Below, one piece after another: positions 10,967-21,792 of a DNA stretch of 64,000 bases (position 1 is its first letter; each line of letters opens with the position of its first letter). The position numbers and the translations under genes were made by a program. Source of the DNA: Sipunculus nudus (lineage: Eukaryota; Annelida; Sipuncula; Golfingiida; Sipunculidae); assembly GCA_026874595.1 (NCBI GenBank), contig CM049312.1, positions 31,439,456 through 31,503,455 on the forward strand, written 5' to 3'. The notes under the pieces are model-generated. The model was not told the origin of the DNA. It saw nothing but the letters and a program-made list of their open reading frames with translations, and searched no databases.

Positions 10967-13900
10967 CTAAAGTTTCTTTCTCCAAAAGATTGCGACGATA
11001 AAAAACCAGTCATGTTCACCCTTTAACAACTTCAACCAAGCATTAACCCATTTCGAATTATTAATAATTCTCTTTAAAGCTAACAGAATCCCGCTGCCTG
11101 GCCCATACAATCTCATCAATTTTCTTACGCTAACTATGCCAGCTTCCATTCGAGATGGTACGTATATCCTTGGAAGTAGCGAGATATATTCCTGTGTGAC
11201 AGCCCGAAATCGTCGGTTGACGTTGACTAAACTATTGTAAAGTCTACATATATGATTAGGCCAGGACATTCCAGAGGTACTTATCACCTCTTTGATAATT
11301 ATGCGCAGTATCTCGATTGGAAGGTTACCAAGGTCTATGCTAGGCTGACCAGGGCTTCTTGAAGGTGACAGATCGGTTTCTGCAAAACGGCGTTCATTGG
11401 AGAAGGAAGCAGGCGTCAATGGGCATCTTTGTTGGGACGTACTTTGTTCGGGATCATGGGGCTCAGTTGACACGGGAAAGGCGGACTCGGGGTTTCTCGA
11501 CGGTGACGCATCAGGTTCGATATCATGGGGCTCAGGTGACACGGGAAAGGCGGACTCGGGGTTTCTCGACGGTGACGCATCAGGTTCGATATCGTGGTGC
11601 TCAGGTGACACGGGAAAGGCCGACACAGGGTTTCTCAACGGTGACGCATCAGGTTCGATATCATGGGGCTCAGGTGACACGGTAGGGGCCGACACAGGGT
11701 TTCTCGACGGCGACGCATCAGGTTGCATATCTTGGGGCTCAGGTGACACGGTAGGGGACGACACAGGGTTTCTCGACGGTGAGGCATCAGGTTCGATATC
11801 ATGGGGCTCAGGTGACACGGGAGGGGCCGACACAGGGTTTCTCGACGGTAACGCATCAGGTTCGATATCATGGGGCTCAGGTGACACGAGAAAGGCCGAC
11901 ACAGGGTTTCTCGACGGTGATGCATCAGATTCGATATCATGGGGTTCAGGTGACACAGGAAAGGCCGACACGGGGTTTCGCGACGGTAACGTATCAGGTT
12001 TGATATCATGGGGCTCAGGTGACGCGGGAAAGGACACAGGGTTTCTTTGTGGGGACAAGCTAGGTTCCGTATCATTTGGTTCAGGTGACGCAGGAAAGGC
12101 CAACACTGGGTTTCTCGACGGTAACGCATCAGGTTCGATATCATGGGGCTCTGGTGATGTGGGAAAGGCCGACACGGGGCTTCTTTGTGGGGACAAGCTA
12201 GGTTCCGTATCATATGGTTCAGGGGACGCAGGAAAGGCTGACACGGGGCTACTTTGCGGGGACGTACTGCGATCGGGATCATGGAGTTTTGTGGGTGCGG
12301 AGTTACCTGTCATGGAATTTCTTTGCCTGGACACATTGGATTCTAGGAATATTTCGGGACAGAGAATGGAAGAATTATTCACACTAACATAATGTTCACC
12401 CTGTTCCTCAGCCAGGTGCCCTACAGTTACAGTTGGTAGGTTATGATCATAGTTTCCTGTTGGGGATAACACACTTGTTGCTTGCTGTCCTAGACTAGAA
12501 AAAACTATGATGTTTATACCAAATATCTCTGATGCCCTTTGCAAGGTGATGTGGTCACCATATGTGCCATTTTTGGACATGTTTACCAAATACCTACAGA
12601 AGTTATTATTCTCAATAAACAGGGCAACTGGTTCCCCGTGGATTGTTTCAGGATTTGCTCTCAAATCGTCTACTATTTCACGGCGTAAAGTTGAAGCCGA
12701 ACGGTGAATTCCAAATTTACTAAGCTGATGGGCTAAAGCACTAAACTGACAGTTACCATCTGGTCTTGGATCAAAAAGTAATTTAAGTCCTTGTTTCTGT
12801 AAAGATGCCAGCCTGTCGTTGTGACTAAGTACTAAATAAAACTTCTTATGGTGTTGCTTTTTATTTGTTGCCTCTCGCTTTAGTATTCCTTGTTGCCTGG
12901 CTCTTTCTTGTTTTCGAGTAATACTTGTGATGTCCGCCACAGAGTACCAACTTTCTGTTGGGTAAGTTTGCCCCGGGGGTACCAGTCTGATTTTATATCT
13001 TTGGAGTTTTAAATTTCTCTTTATAATCCGTCCTTGTACCACTGCGCGAACTCTTTTGGTCGCCCTTACTCTTACGAGAACTCTTTCTTTCAGTTCATAA
13101 ACAGAGGAAGGATTCTTCTTCAGACCTCGTAGCACCATCCTCTCTGAGCACCGATCTGATGCGCGCCGAGCATCATCGCGTAGCCCCTGTCGCTTTTTTT
13201 CGAATGTTGTTCTTTCTTTTGCCGTTGGGGCTATATCTCTGTCTAGAAACATCTCCGTTGTCACGGAACTGTAGTTTTGACCTGATGGGTTGCTTAGTCG
13301 GTTGGTTTCTCGTCCGTAATAGATGTGAAATGGTGATTTCCAGTCTAGTTCTTCTTTAGCCTCTTCGTTCATAATAGCAGCATACGACTGCAGCTTCATC
13401 ACCCAGTTTGTTCCTCGTCTTTTGAATGTTATGAGGTCATACATTATGTTACGTTTGAGCGTTCTATGTGTTCTCTCTACTTTTCCTTGACTTTGTGGGT
13501 GATAGGGGGAACTCATTGTTATTTTTACTCCAAGCTTTCTCATAAGACTCTTAACCGCTCCTTGGAATTCCAATCCTCTGTCATGCTGTATAACTTTCGG
13601 AGGCCCGTGCTCAAAATAAATATCAGCCAGGTGATGAGCAACTGCCGATGAAGTTTTTCTATTCAATGCTCTCAGCCAAATGTAGCGGCTGAAAACGTCA
13701 ATTACTGTCAGCACATAACGGTATGTTACACCATTATATTCTACCGACCATTTATTGAGATCTAGGAGGTCAACCTGATGGCGAATCTGCACTTCCTTTG
13801 CTTTTATCGGCCGTAATGTGGCTTTATTCTGGAATCTTGCTTTCAAAAGTTGATAGCGCTTTGACCCGTCCAGAATTTTTCCCACTTTACGTCTGCTCAG

Positions 13901-14281
13901 GCCTTCGTACTGGGACTTTAATCGGATGTTAAGTTTTCTTGCACCTGACCCTTTCGTAGTTTGGAATCCTTGTTTAACGATACCTTTTATGTTTTCTTCT
14001 TTCACGACAACTTTCCCATTAAACAGCAAGGTTTTTCCGTCCTCTGCCAGACTGAAACTTTCGCGGTTTCGCCAGTATCGTACAATGGCGGATTTTTCTT
14101 CTTTTGTTCTTTCAGACACTGGTATGTCGTATGTGCTTTTCAACAGCGACACTATTACGTCATAGGTTTTGGCTTTCATTGCGCGCCTACCGTGTCCGTA
14201 TACGGCTGATAAGCTAGCAAGCAAGATCAAACTTGTTATAAGCTTCATTTTCAAAATCTGAAATGCAAGTAGAAGGCACAT
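10967..14281 (-). CDS. integrase - OTU protease - repeat - F-box-like fusion protein, 1104 aa
   Basis: This is an intact single-exon ORF. Residues 165-330 form an rve-type integrase core: first Asp in HQVDLLDL (D171), second in QHDRGLEF (D234), and Glu in SQGKVER (E269), 34 residues after D234. It is followed by SPFHIYYGRETN, typical of KRBA2/Ginger-like integrases. Residues 495-635 match an OTU cysteine protease, with PDGNCQF (C511) and the late QGEHYVSV (H630). Residues about 670-960 are some fourteen copies of a 23-residue SPEPHDIEPDASPSRNPVSAF unit. Residues 985-1035 (LPIEILRIIIKEVI...NVNRRFRAV) look F-box-like. The N-terminus from Met12 looks like a signal peptide, odd for a nuclear enzyme; Met35 is an alternative start. 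Expected roles are DNA strand transfer and deubiquitination. Their use by the surrounding TIR element is inferred. Confidence 0.85.
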   Translation of the reverse strand: MCLLLAFQILKMKLITSLILLASLSAVYGHGRRAMKAKTYDVIVSLLKSTYDIPVSERTKEEKSAIVRYWRNRESFSLAEDGKTLLFNGKVVVKEENIKGIVKQGFQTTKGSGARKLNIRLKSQYEGLSRRKVGKILDGSKRYQLLKARFQNKATLRPIKAKEVQIRHQVDLLDLNKWSVEYNGVTYRYVLTVIDVFSRYIWLRALNRKTSSAVAHHLADIYFEHGPPKVIQHDRGLEFQGAVKSLMRKLGVKITMSSPYHPQSQGKVERTHRTLKRNIMYDLITFKRRGTNWVMKLQSYAAIMNEEAKEELDWKSPFHIYYGRETNRLSNPSGQNYSSVTTEMFLDRDIAPTAKERTTFEKKRQGLRDDARRASDRCSERMVLRGLKKNPSSVYELKERVLVRVRATKRVRAVVQGRIIKRNLKLQRYKIRLVPPGQTYPTESWYSVADITSITRKQERARQQGILKREATNKKQHHKKFYLVLSHNDRLASLQKQGLKLLFDPRPDGNCQFSALAHQLSKFGIHRSASTLRREIVDDLRANPETIHGEPVALFIENNNFCRYLVNMSKNGTYGDHITLQRASEIFGINIIVFSSLGQQATSVLSPTGNYDHNLPTVTVGHLAEEQGEHYVSVNNSSILCPEIFLESNVSRQRNSMTGNSAPTKLHDPDRSTSPQSSPVSAFPASPEPYDTEPSLSPQRSPVSAFPTSPEPHDIEPDALPSRNPVLAFPASPEPNDTEPSLSPQRNPVSFPASPEPHDIKPDTLPSRNPVSAFPVSPEPHDIESDASPSRNPVSAFLVSPEPHDIEPDALPSRNPVSAPPVSPEPHDIEPDASPSRNPVSSPTVSPEPQDMQPDASPSRNPVSAPTVSPEPHDIEPDASPLRNPVSAFPVSPEHHDIEPDASPSRNPESAFPVSPEPHDIEPDASPSRNPESAFPVSTEPHDPEQSTSQQRCPLTPASFSNERRFAETDLSPSRSPGQPSIDLGNLPIEILRIIIKEVISTSGMSWPNHICRLYNSLVNVNRRFRAVTQEYISLLPRIYVPSRMEAGIVSVRKLMRLYGPGSGILLALKRIINNSKWVNAWLKLLKGEHDWFFIVAIFWRKKL
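11425..12290 (-). repeat. 69-bp coding tandem repeat inside the integrase-OTU gene
   Basis: About fourteen copies of a 69-bp unit (23 codons) encode the Pro/Ser/Glu-rich linker between the OTU and F-box-like parts. Because 69 is a multiple of three, other frames on both strands also stay open here, giving long spurious ORFs. Some copies differ by codon-sized changes, so the coding frame has been kept. Confidence 0.9.
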
Positions 14282-16485
14282 TGTGAGATAAATATATGTA
14301 AATACAAAATTAGTAAAAAGTAATAAACAAGAAGCATTATAAAAAGAAGAAACTGTGGTACAATAGACTTAACGAACACAATGGACTGGAATTGTTCAGA
14401 AAAGCCGTACCCATATTAAAGACAGGCAGCGATTCCCTAGTGGTTTTCAATATCTCGAGGATTTTTTCTCCAATTAAAAACAAAAAACAAAAATAAAAAC
14501 ATATAGCCTAAGTATTTATCACGCTCCGGTCGCACAACAATATAACGACATAACATAACGTCTGGGAATATACTGGTATGGTCTGAAATCTTGGTACTAT
14601 TGATCAAATGTGACTTATTATTCGTTAAGAATTATAGTCCTAAATTGTGCAAATATGACAATAGGTAATACCATGGAGGTATAATGCAGAGGAGAAGCAA
14701 CGGGAAACGCCGGACACAGGAGATATTGCTTGACCCGGGTGTAAAGGCTCTTTGATCTGGCTCTAGAGTTCCCCCTGATGTATGCTCGCCAATTACCGCA
14801 TCTATCAAACAGTTCCCTATTGGATAAATATTAAATTCCTTAAATGTAATGGAGCCACTACGTTTAACCGCCGAATCACAGATGTGTATATTAACTGACA
14901 CAAGGAATGTCTCCTGATGTGTGAGCGCTAAAAACTGCTTGCATTTAATAGAGATGCCAAAGTATGACCAGAACAACTTTTAAATAGGTCTTCGGGTCAT
15001 ATCCCTACTCTTGTGTCCCCTATACTATACCCACGGACATGCTACTTAGGTGCACCACAAGTCAAGTTCAATGGATACTGAACCAAGAGGCGTGAAAATG
15101 GGATATGTGCGACTTTCCCCAAAATAGATACACAGATGGACGCCACTCAAAAGTAATTACTGGTGGCGCCACCAGTCTTGTATATGGGATAAAGCAATCC
15201 GAGATTTATGGATAAGTAAAATGTCTGGCCTATATGTCACATGTGACCCTATAAGGATACCTTTCCATTCCATAAATTCAGTCTCGGAGGAGTTTTTCGA
15301 AATCAATTCCAGCCGCCGATCTTGACACTGAAATAATTTTTTTAGGTTACTAGAAAAGACTGAGTTTACAGTAGGCCTATTGTAACACGGGACACGTTTA
15401 GAGATGAGTTTTGGGTGTTTGTTTTTTTATATATATTTCTTGCATAAAAGTATAAAAAGTGAGAAAGCTTGTCGAATTAATTTGCTTAATGTTGTTCAAG
15501 GTACTTCCAGCTAAATTAAAAAACTATTCTCTTGCATGCTATTAAACCGATAAACGTGATGTACTTACCAAAGACTTAACTGGCAAGAAAACGTGTCAGT
15601 CTGTATAACAGGTTGTAATGCCCGGTGACTTGTTAAACTGTATTTCCGATTGACAAGTGCAGTGACTCGTTCCTGACGAAGTTTCAGGGCCGTAGCCATG
15701 GTGATGCCACAAGCGACCACAAGCACCGATCCGACGCCGCCCCACCTGCTGCCCCCCCCCCCCCCCCCCCCTCCTCCTCCACCCAACCCGCCATGCGAAT
15801 TTTCATGCAACGCTGATGATACCGTTTACTCTATGAAATTCAGTAGTTCAGAAGTTGTAGAATGAAAGTAATTTTCCAAATGCAATAAATAGTTCATGTA
15901 TACATCAAATATCATTATATTCTGTCCTTTGCAACAAGTCCTATATAAAGAAAAACATTTGTCCCCGATACATAATTTCTTAATTTGTCTTGAGGTCTTT
16001 GGAGTCAATGGATCATTGATTTCGCACAAATGATTATTGAATTAAATAATTTCCTTGAAATGAAAGGTTTTTATCTGAATATTAAAAGTATCTGAAGAAT
16101 ATCAAAATACTGGGCGGGCTGCTTCTATACAGAATTTTCCTGGATTTCATCCTCGACTGTCCCTCTTCCACTGACATATGCTGTATCTTGCTTTTACTTT
16201 CAGGTTTGTTGGCAGATCTGGAATACCTAAATTGTTTATACTTACATATATTGTCATAGTCTATCGATATCTCTATACCACAATCGGTATTGTTCATTTT
16301 CCGTTTGGTGCCATTGATTTGTTACCCCCAGTGATCCTAGATTAATCTTTAGCTCTGGATGTTAAATATTTTTCAGGGATTTGCAGGATGGTTCCGAGTT
16401 TGAAGGAATAAGGTTTATATTTTTTTTGTGGAGGTTACCGCCATTTTACTTATATTAACCTCCTTGTACATCCGCATAAATCTAT
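14282..16485. other. interior of 10-kb element, no gene seen
   Basis: There is a poly-C run at 15751-15770. About 15118-15240 contains a GGTGGCGCCACC palindrome in a context shared with 61690-61800 (a dispersed repeat). A 114-residue minus-strand open frame at 14632-14976 has no recognisable features. Confidence 0.4.
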
Positions 16486-16487
16486 TA

Positions 16488-16818
16488 CGGTTTGGAATAC
16501 CTAACAGGGCGATATCACACGCTTTCTGTAATTTATATTTTATCCTGGTATCAGGTTACTACTTGGTTTCAGGTAACTACCGCACCTGCGGGTCCTGGTT
16601 GTGTAGTCATCTCCATTACTAGGTCATTACATGGAGGAACTCACCAAATTTTGCATTCGTTTGTGAGTGATATACACGGCTGTGGGCCACAGCCTTCCCC
16701 AGCGCCCACCCTGGATGGGGGCCGACCATGCAAAATCTAACCTCTTCTCGGCTGAGTTTTGAACTCCCAATCTCCCCGCATTTAGACCTGTGCTCTACCC
16801 CTAGAACACAGAAGCCGG
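16488..16818 (-). repeat. tRNA-derived SINE, family 1, copy inside the 10-kb element
   Basis: On the minus strand, starting near 16818, a box A-like word (GGGGTAGAGCACAGG) and a box B-like word (GGGAGTTCAAAACTC) occur about 35 bases apart. A body follows that is shared with 25828-26152, with landmarks CGTTTGTGAGTGA and GGGCCGACC. It is diverged and lies inside the element. Confidence 0.7.
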
Positions 16819-17294
16819 CATTTTCATATTGTTGTTTTGTTGTTTGGGTGTGATATTATTTTTCAAAAATTAAATTGTATAAGTGTCCGTCTAGAAGCGC
16901 ACGAATGACGCATCATATTTTCCACTTCATATACGTGTGTTGAAAGCTCTTAATTTGTGCGAACTGTTATACATATTGACCTAAAACATCTTAACCTATG
17001 CATATATGTGAACCAAAGGAACATTTATTCTTCACTGATTTTTATTTCTTACCATAGAATATAAGATAAAATGATCTCCCGAATTCTAATCGATGGCAGT
17101 CTGTCCGTGGATTGACATAGAACAAATTGCAGCAGTACCTACATTTATAATTTCTAAATCTAGCGAGGTTTCGAGAGAAAATATAAAATATTCTCTATGA
17201 TCCATTATGCCAAACGCACTGAAATTTAATTTTTTTTTTCAAGGTGAACTAAAATTAATGTTTTTTTTGGATTTTATACAGACGCCAAAATACT

Positions 17295-17300
17295 ACAACC

Positions 17301-17336
<36 letters not shown>
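17295..17336. repeat. (AT)n microsatellite
   Basis: About 20 TA units with one interruption. Confidence 0.9.
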
Positions 17337-17337
<1 letters not shown>

Positions 17338-17597
17338 CATTTAAAAAGTTATCCTGTTTATCCTGTTAGAAATACTTTTTCATCCCATTAAAACACAGAT
17401 TCAACAAAAGGATAAATATGACTCATGGCCATATTTCGCTCATATTATCCTGGTCACCGGCATTTAGGTTCAATTAAACAGACAGCCATTATCTAAATCA
17501 TCCAGTGGTTTTTCATCCTTGTATGTTCACCTACACATTCGTGTCACGAGAAGTCAATATTTGAATTGAAGTTAATTTGCTTCAAATTTGAATTATA

Positions 17598-17782
17598 ATT
17601 TTATTACAGTATTGGTCGTTTTACCCACTTGTGATTTTATTACAATATGGGCAGGGCATGGTTATTACATTATGGGCCGTTTTTTATTACATTATGGGCC
17701 GTTATTACATTATGGGTCGTTTTTATTACATTTTTGACCTTTATTACATTATGGGCCGGTTATTACATTATGGGTCGTAACA
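17598..17782 (-). repeat. right terminal inverted repeat array of the 10-kb element
   Basis: About eight TTATTACATTATGGGYCG units in reverse orientation, ending in GGGTCGTAACA. The outer units carry CATTATG and the inner ones CAATATG or CAGTATT, mirroring the left array. Confidence 0.85.
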
Positions 17783-17789
17783 CCCGCCA

Positions 17790-19300
17790 TAAACAGGTGG
17801 CATTTAATGTGGTAGGCTACGGAATTCAAACCCATGACCACTTGATCATAAATCCGGTACCTTTGTCATTACGCAATTATGCTTTTTTTCAATGCTAAAA
17901 AAATGTATTTAATTAATTCAGGTATATGTCTCCGAATATAGCACAATATCTATAAAAAATGAACAGCAACGACATTTATGAATCAATCCGCCATATAATA
18001 AAAATAATGCTCGACGTGAAGGTAACATTTAAATGATCATGACATGTATAGCTCAAGAAAAGTACATTAAGTTATGTATACATGATTAGATTACATCAGA
18101 AATAAAATTAAAATGAAAAGTTTAGACAAAATATGACAGGGGAATGTATAAAATGAAAAAGCTACTTGATACTGATGAAACCGCGCTCTTATTTTTGGTT
18201 ATCTGTTCCACCAGGAGTGTGTGCGTTCATCTCTGTTCGTGTGTGTGTTTTTGTGTGTGTTTGTTCACAATACCGCATCATGAACGGAATCAAGTTTCAA
18301 AGCTTTTTGGGATTGGCCACATGAAGAACCGATGAGAATATGGGATCCGAATAAAAGAACGTCATCAAGGTATATTCAAAAATGTATGGTCACTAATGCA
18401 TGAATAAACCTTGGAATATTGGCCGAATAAGTGAATGCAGAAACTGCTCGGAGGATGATCCCAGCATAGGGATAACCACATTCACTAGAATGCAAACAAT
18501 AGTTTGTATAGTATATATTTAGATGCAAAAGAAATGGAAACTTGGAGTTTAGACATAATCTCTCAGCTATCGCGATTGTGACATACGCATAGATCGTCAT
18601 GCTTTATCGAAGTTGGCAAGCTGATCGTGCACGTCTTCCTAATACCGTCCACCTCACCATATATATGCCTGCTGACGAAACAAGTCCTCATCGTCCTCTG
18701 ACCAGTCACCACACCAAATTATGCCAACCCTTAATGACAGCATAAATTTTAATATGGATACGCTTCAAGAGTCTAAATTCCTTGGAAAACTCAACTAAAC
18801 ACGTATATCCCTTTGAAATCAACAACAAACACTCGTTGCTAAAGAGACCGCCGAACAAGAACTGAAATTAACATCAAACGAGACGCTTAGGCCTCTCACT
18901 TTAATAACCGTACATGATACACCATGTAAATGTAGAATAAATCATCATAACAGTCATTTGGCTATATTCCCTTCCAGCAAAACAATATCCAAGTCACAGT
19001 CATCTAGGACCCGCATACTCAGATGCACTTATTCCGGTACCCGTCTGTAATGGTGGGTAGACATTAGCATAGACACTTGTGGCTGGGAACTAGCTTACAC
19101 GTGTCATCAAAGAGGTGAGAAACTACCGAATTCGAATCCTCTACCGCTTGATTATTAGCCTTGTTTCTTGGCAATTACACAGTCATGTTTTTTTTCAATG
19201 CTGCAAATACTTACGTGATTGCCTAATTCAGGTATACGTCTTCTGAATATAACATCGACGTCCAGGTGATATTTAAATGATCATGTTATGTATAATATCT
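17790..19300 (+). repeat. pair of diverged direct repeats (17790-18060 and about 19085-19298)
   Basis: Shared ordered words include gaattcaaacccatgacc/gaattcgaatcctctacc, tttttttcaatgct, aattcaggtatat/aattcaggtatac and tttaaatgatcatg. A tRNA box B-like word lies at the start of each, so these may be old SINE tails. The left copy begins just at the end of the 10-kb element. Confidence 0.55.
18066..19080. other. intergenic, no gene seen
   Basis: Only short chance ORFs. One 74-residue minus-strand frame at 18376-18600 has no support from splice sites or a recognisable domain. Confidence 0.4.
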
Positions 19301-20248
19301 TAAATTCATCCCCCTAGTACAAATTACGGTGCAAGTGAATTTCACAGCCGTGTTTAAAAATTAGATAACTTTGAATCTGACAGGATAAAAAGAAATATAG
19401 TCTTAAATCATCTGGAAAAAAAAGTAGAAATATTTAAATAATATGAGGATAGTTCACACTGTTTTGAAACTGATGTTTTAAGTTGTTAAAACATACCAGT
19501 CGTACTACAAATCGGCCTGGTGAATGAACAGGCCTACGGGTTTACATAGAAGGGGTAACTGAAAGAGAACATTAACATCTAAACTGCATGGCTAATGGCT
19601 GCGTATTATATGAAATTGCTTAATACTGGCCATTATCTGCAATTAGGTTTTTAATACATAGCAGCTGACATTAATTTCTTGTTGGTTTTGTGAGGGCTGA
19701 TACCATATATCTCGTTGTTCATTCCTGATATTTAATGCATTTTAAATCACCATTCTTTAACTAGTGGCCAAAGAACCATGTCGCTCAGCTAAATGCGACA
19801 CAAAGGTGATGGCTATAGATATAAATACGGCAAGAGTGGGCTAATGTTAAACGTCAAAGGACAGACTACGGCACAAAGACCCATTTTTATGGCTCAGATA
19901 ACTGCAAGCTAGCTGCCACTAAGATTTTTTTTTATTTTAGATTTGATAACAACACGAATTAGGAAATTAACCTTTTAACCATTAGGTATTATCTGGGTTC
20001 GAATTAAAAGCGTTTTTTAACCTGGTATGACAATAGCTGTCTTTTGATTCCAATTGAGGGTTCGGACATCTTCGTGTTCAATATTTATGTAATAGATTTA
20101 TTCATATTTATATAACATTTAAATACCATCAATATTATTATCACAAACATAATTATCCTGCGCTGTCATTATTTGTACAAAAATTATCAATAAATGAATT
20201 ATTTTCAATTGCTAATTAAAAATGTAAGGTGTCACCTCTAATACAACT

Positions 20249-20606
20249 AATGGCTTATTCCAGCAAATATATGTACATGTATATCCATTCGTTTAATTGA
20301 GATAATGATTGCTTCTGCTGACAGATGTAATAGCGCAAATCAGCATGTTAATGCCACACGAAAATAAGGACAATTGGTTCACTGGAGGGCGGAAAAGTGA
20401 GGCTCTCTCAGTTATAACATGGGAGCAGAATCAACAGTTATCCAATGGCTAATTTCAGCAAATATATGTATATCAGTTCTTCTGATAGATGTAATACCGC
20501 AAATCAACATGAGTAAATACCGGCGGTTAATAGGGACTATTGGGTCACTGGGGAAGAGGGTGAGGCTCTCACAGTTAGAATGTGGGAGCAGAATCAACTG
20601 TTATCC
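20249..20606 (+). repeat. imperfect tandem duplication, two units (195 and 163 bp)
   Basis: Copy 1 (20249-20443) and copy 2 (20444-20606) share AATGGCT, CAGCAAATATATGTA, ACAGATGTAATA/ATAGATGTAATA, and a GTGAGGCTCTC...GGGAGCAGAATCAAC end. It is non-coding. Confidence 0.75.
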
Positions 20607-21792
20607 ATTATTTTGTTATTCTTATAGCCAAATAATATTTCTATTGCTCCCGGTACCATAGTTGATTGTCACTAGTAGCATGTGCGATTATTGACGCTTA
20701 TGATTAGTTGAGCTAAGAAGCAACTAATAGATGAAGTTTACAGCCGTTCCGCTTTTCTAGAACTGGTCATGTCCAAAACGATATTGCTTAATTCCTTTTT
20801 TAAATAAATAAAATGATTTTTTAGACAGTCCACACCTATAAGGTAATTTGTGTCTTAAAAATAATTCTAGATATATGCATAACATTTGAAATATAGAAGA
20901 AACTAAGATTGTTATGCAAGATGGTTGCCATTTGTTACATTATAGATATTTAAATACAGGTTGATAAAAAGTTGGCACTAAGGCGAGATCTTTAGTTCTG
21001 GATACTTCGAAGGCTATATTTGTATGCTTTAAAAGCATGGTTCCTGATCAGTGTGCAACACTACATAGATCGTATGTGAGGATCAACCAAACCCTATTAG
21101 TTTCAGCCATTGCCGGGTAATAAGATTATTTGAATGTTTTTGTAAGATTTCCCCCTTTCTTTCTGATTATTCTTGTGTTAATCTATCCTCAGATATCATG
21201 CTCAATAGATTTATATTGAGTGTGTTATTGGTTATTGGATTTTGTTGTTGAACTAAAATAACTTCTTTGGTTCAAATATTTCAAATAATCCCTATACTCT
21301 TTTTGAGGGCTATTAACTAAATTTCACTCTAATTTATATTGATATTCAAATATTTGTATTGAAGAAAAAATCCATTTAGGAACAAATTTGATGTTACTGG
21401 AAAGATAGCTTTGTATATACCTGAAGTTAAAAACAGCACTGCATATAATCCTAAATTATCATATTCTATACAGAATATAATAGGTTATTTTTCAAAATCA
21501 CCCTGGTAAAACCTCATAATCCATGTCTTTGAATTTATCAGGATAGGCTTACATCTGCTACATTTGGAGCCATTTGTAAGATTCACTCCTACTGTATGTA
21601 CGGTCACACACTAGACAGACACGAAAACAAAATAAATGCAATTGATTTTAATTAAATGTACTCTGTTTCGCATAGGTTTACATTTTGACAAACGTAATGC
21701 TATTGCTTGTCATTATCCCAAGTCAGAAGGCTAACTATCTTAGGACGTCACCCTGATGATCTATTTGATGCTCCAGGTCTCATGTTGTTTTC

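Larger units (their letters stand above)
7749..17782. mobile_element. 10-kb TIR element encoding an integrase-OTU protein (Ginger/KRBA2-like)
   Basis: The left end reads TGTTACGACCCATAATG and the right end is its exact complement. The element is flanked by CCCGC at 7744-7748 and again at 17783-17787. Both ends continue as arrays of a CCCATAATGTAATAA word. In both arms the outer units carry CATAATG and the inner units CATATTG, so the arms are true inverted repeats rather than chance arrays. The only long ORF inside is the intact integrase-OTU gene on the minus strand. TG...CA termini fit integrase-type transposases; Ginger elements are known to have TGT-starting TIRs and short duplications. 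Assigning the ORF to these termini is inference. An accidental pairing of two separate arrays is the main alternative. Confidence 0.7.

Noticed and set aside
11397-12392. Long plus-strand ORF (331 codons) and a 215-codon minus-strand ORF in another frame over the integrase-OTU gene
   Set aside because: Both lie on the 69-bp tandem repeat, whose length is a multiple of three, so several frames stay open. Only the 1104-codon frame continues into recognisable domains on both sides.
14632-14976. 114-residue minus-strand ORF
   Set aside because: No recognisable motif, splice context or paralog; it is plausible by chance in this length of DNA.
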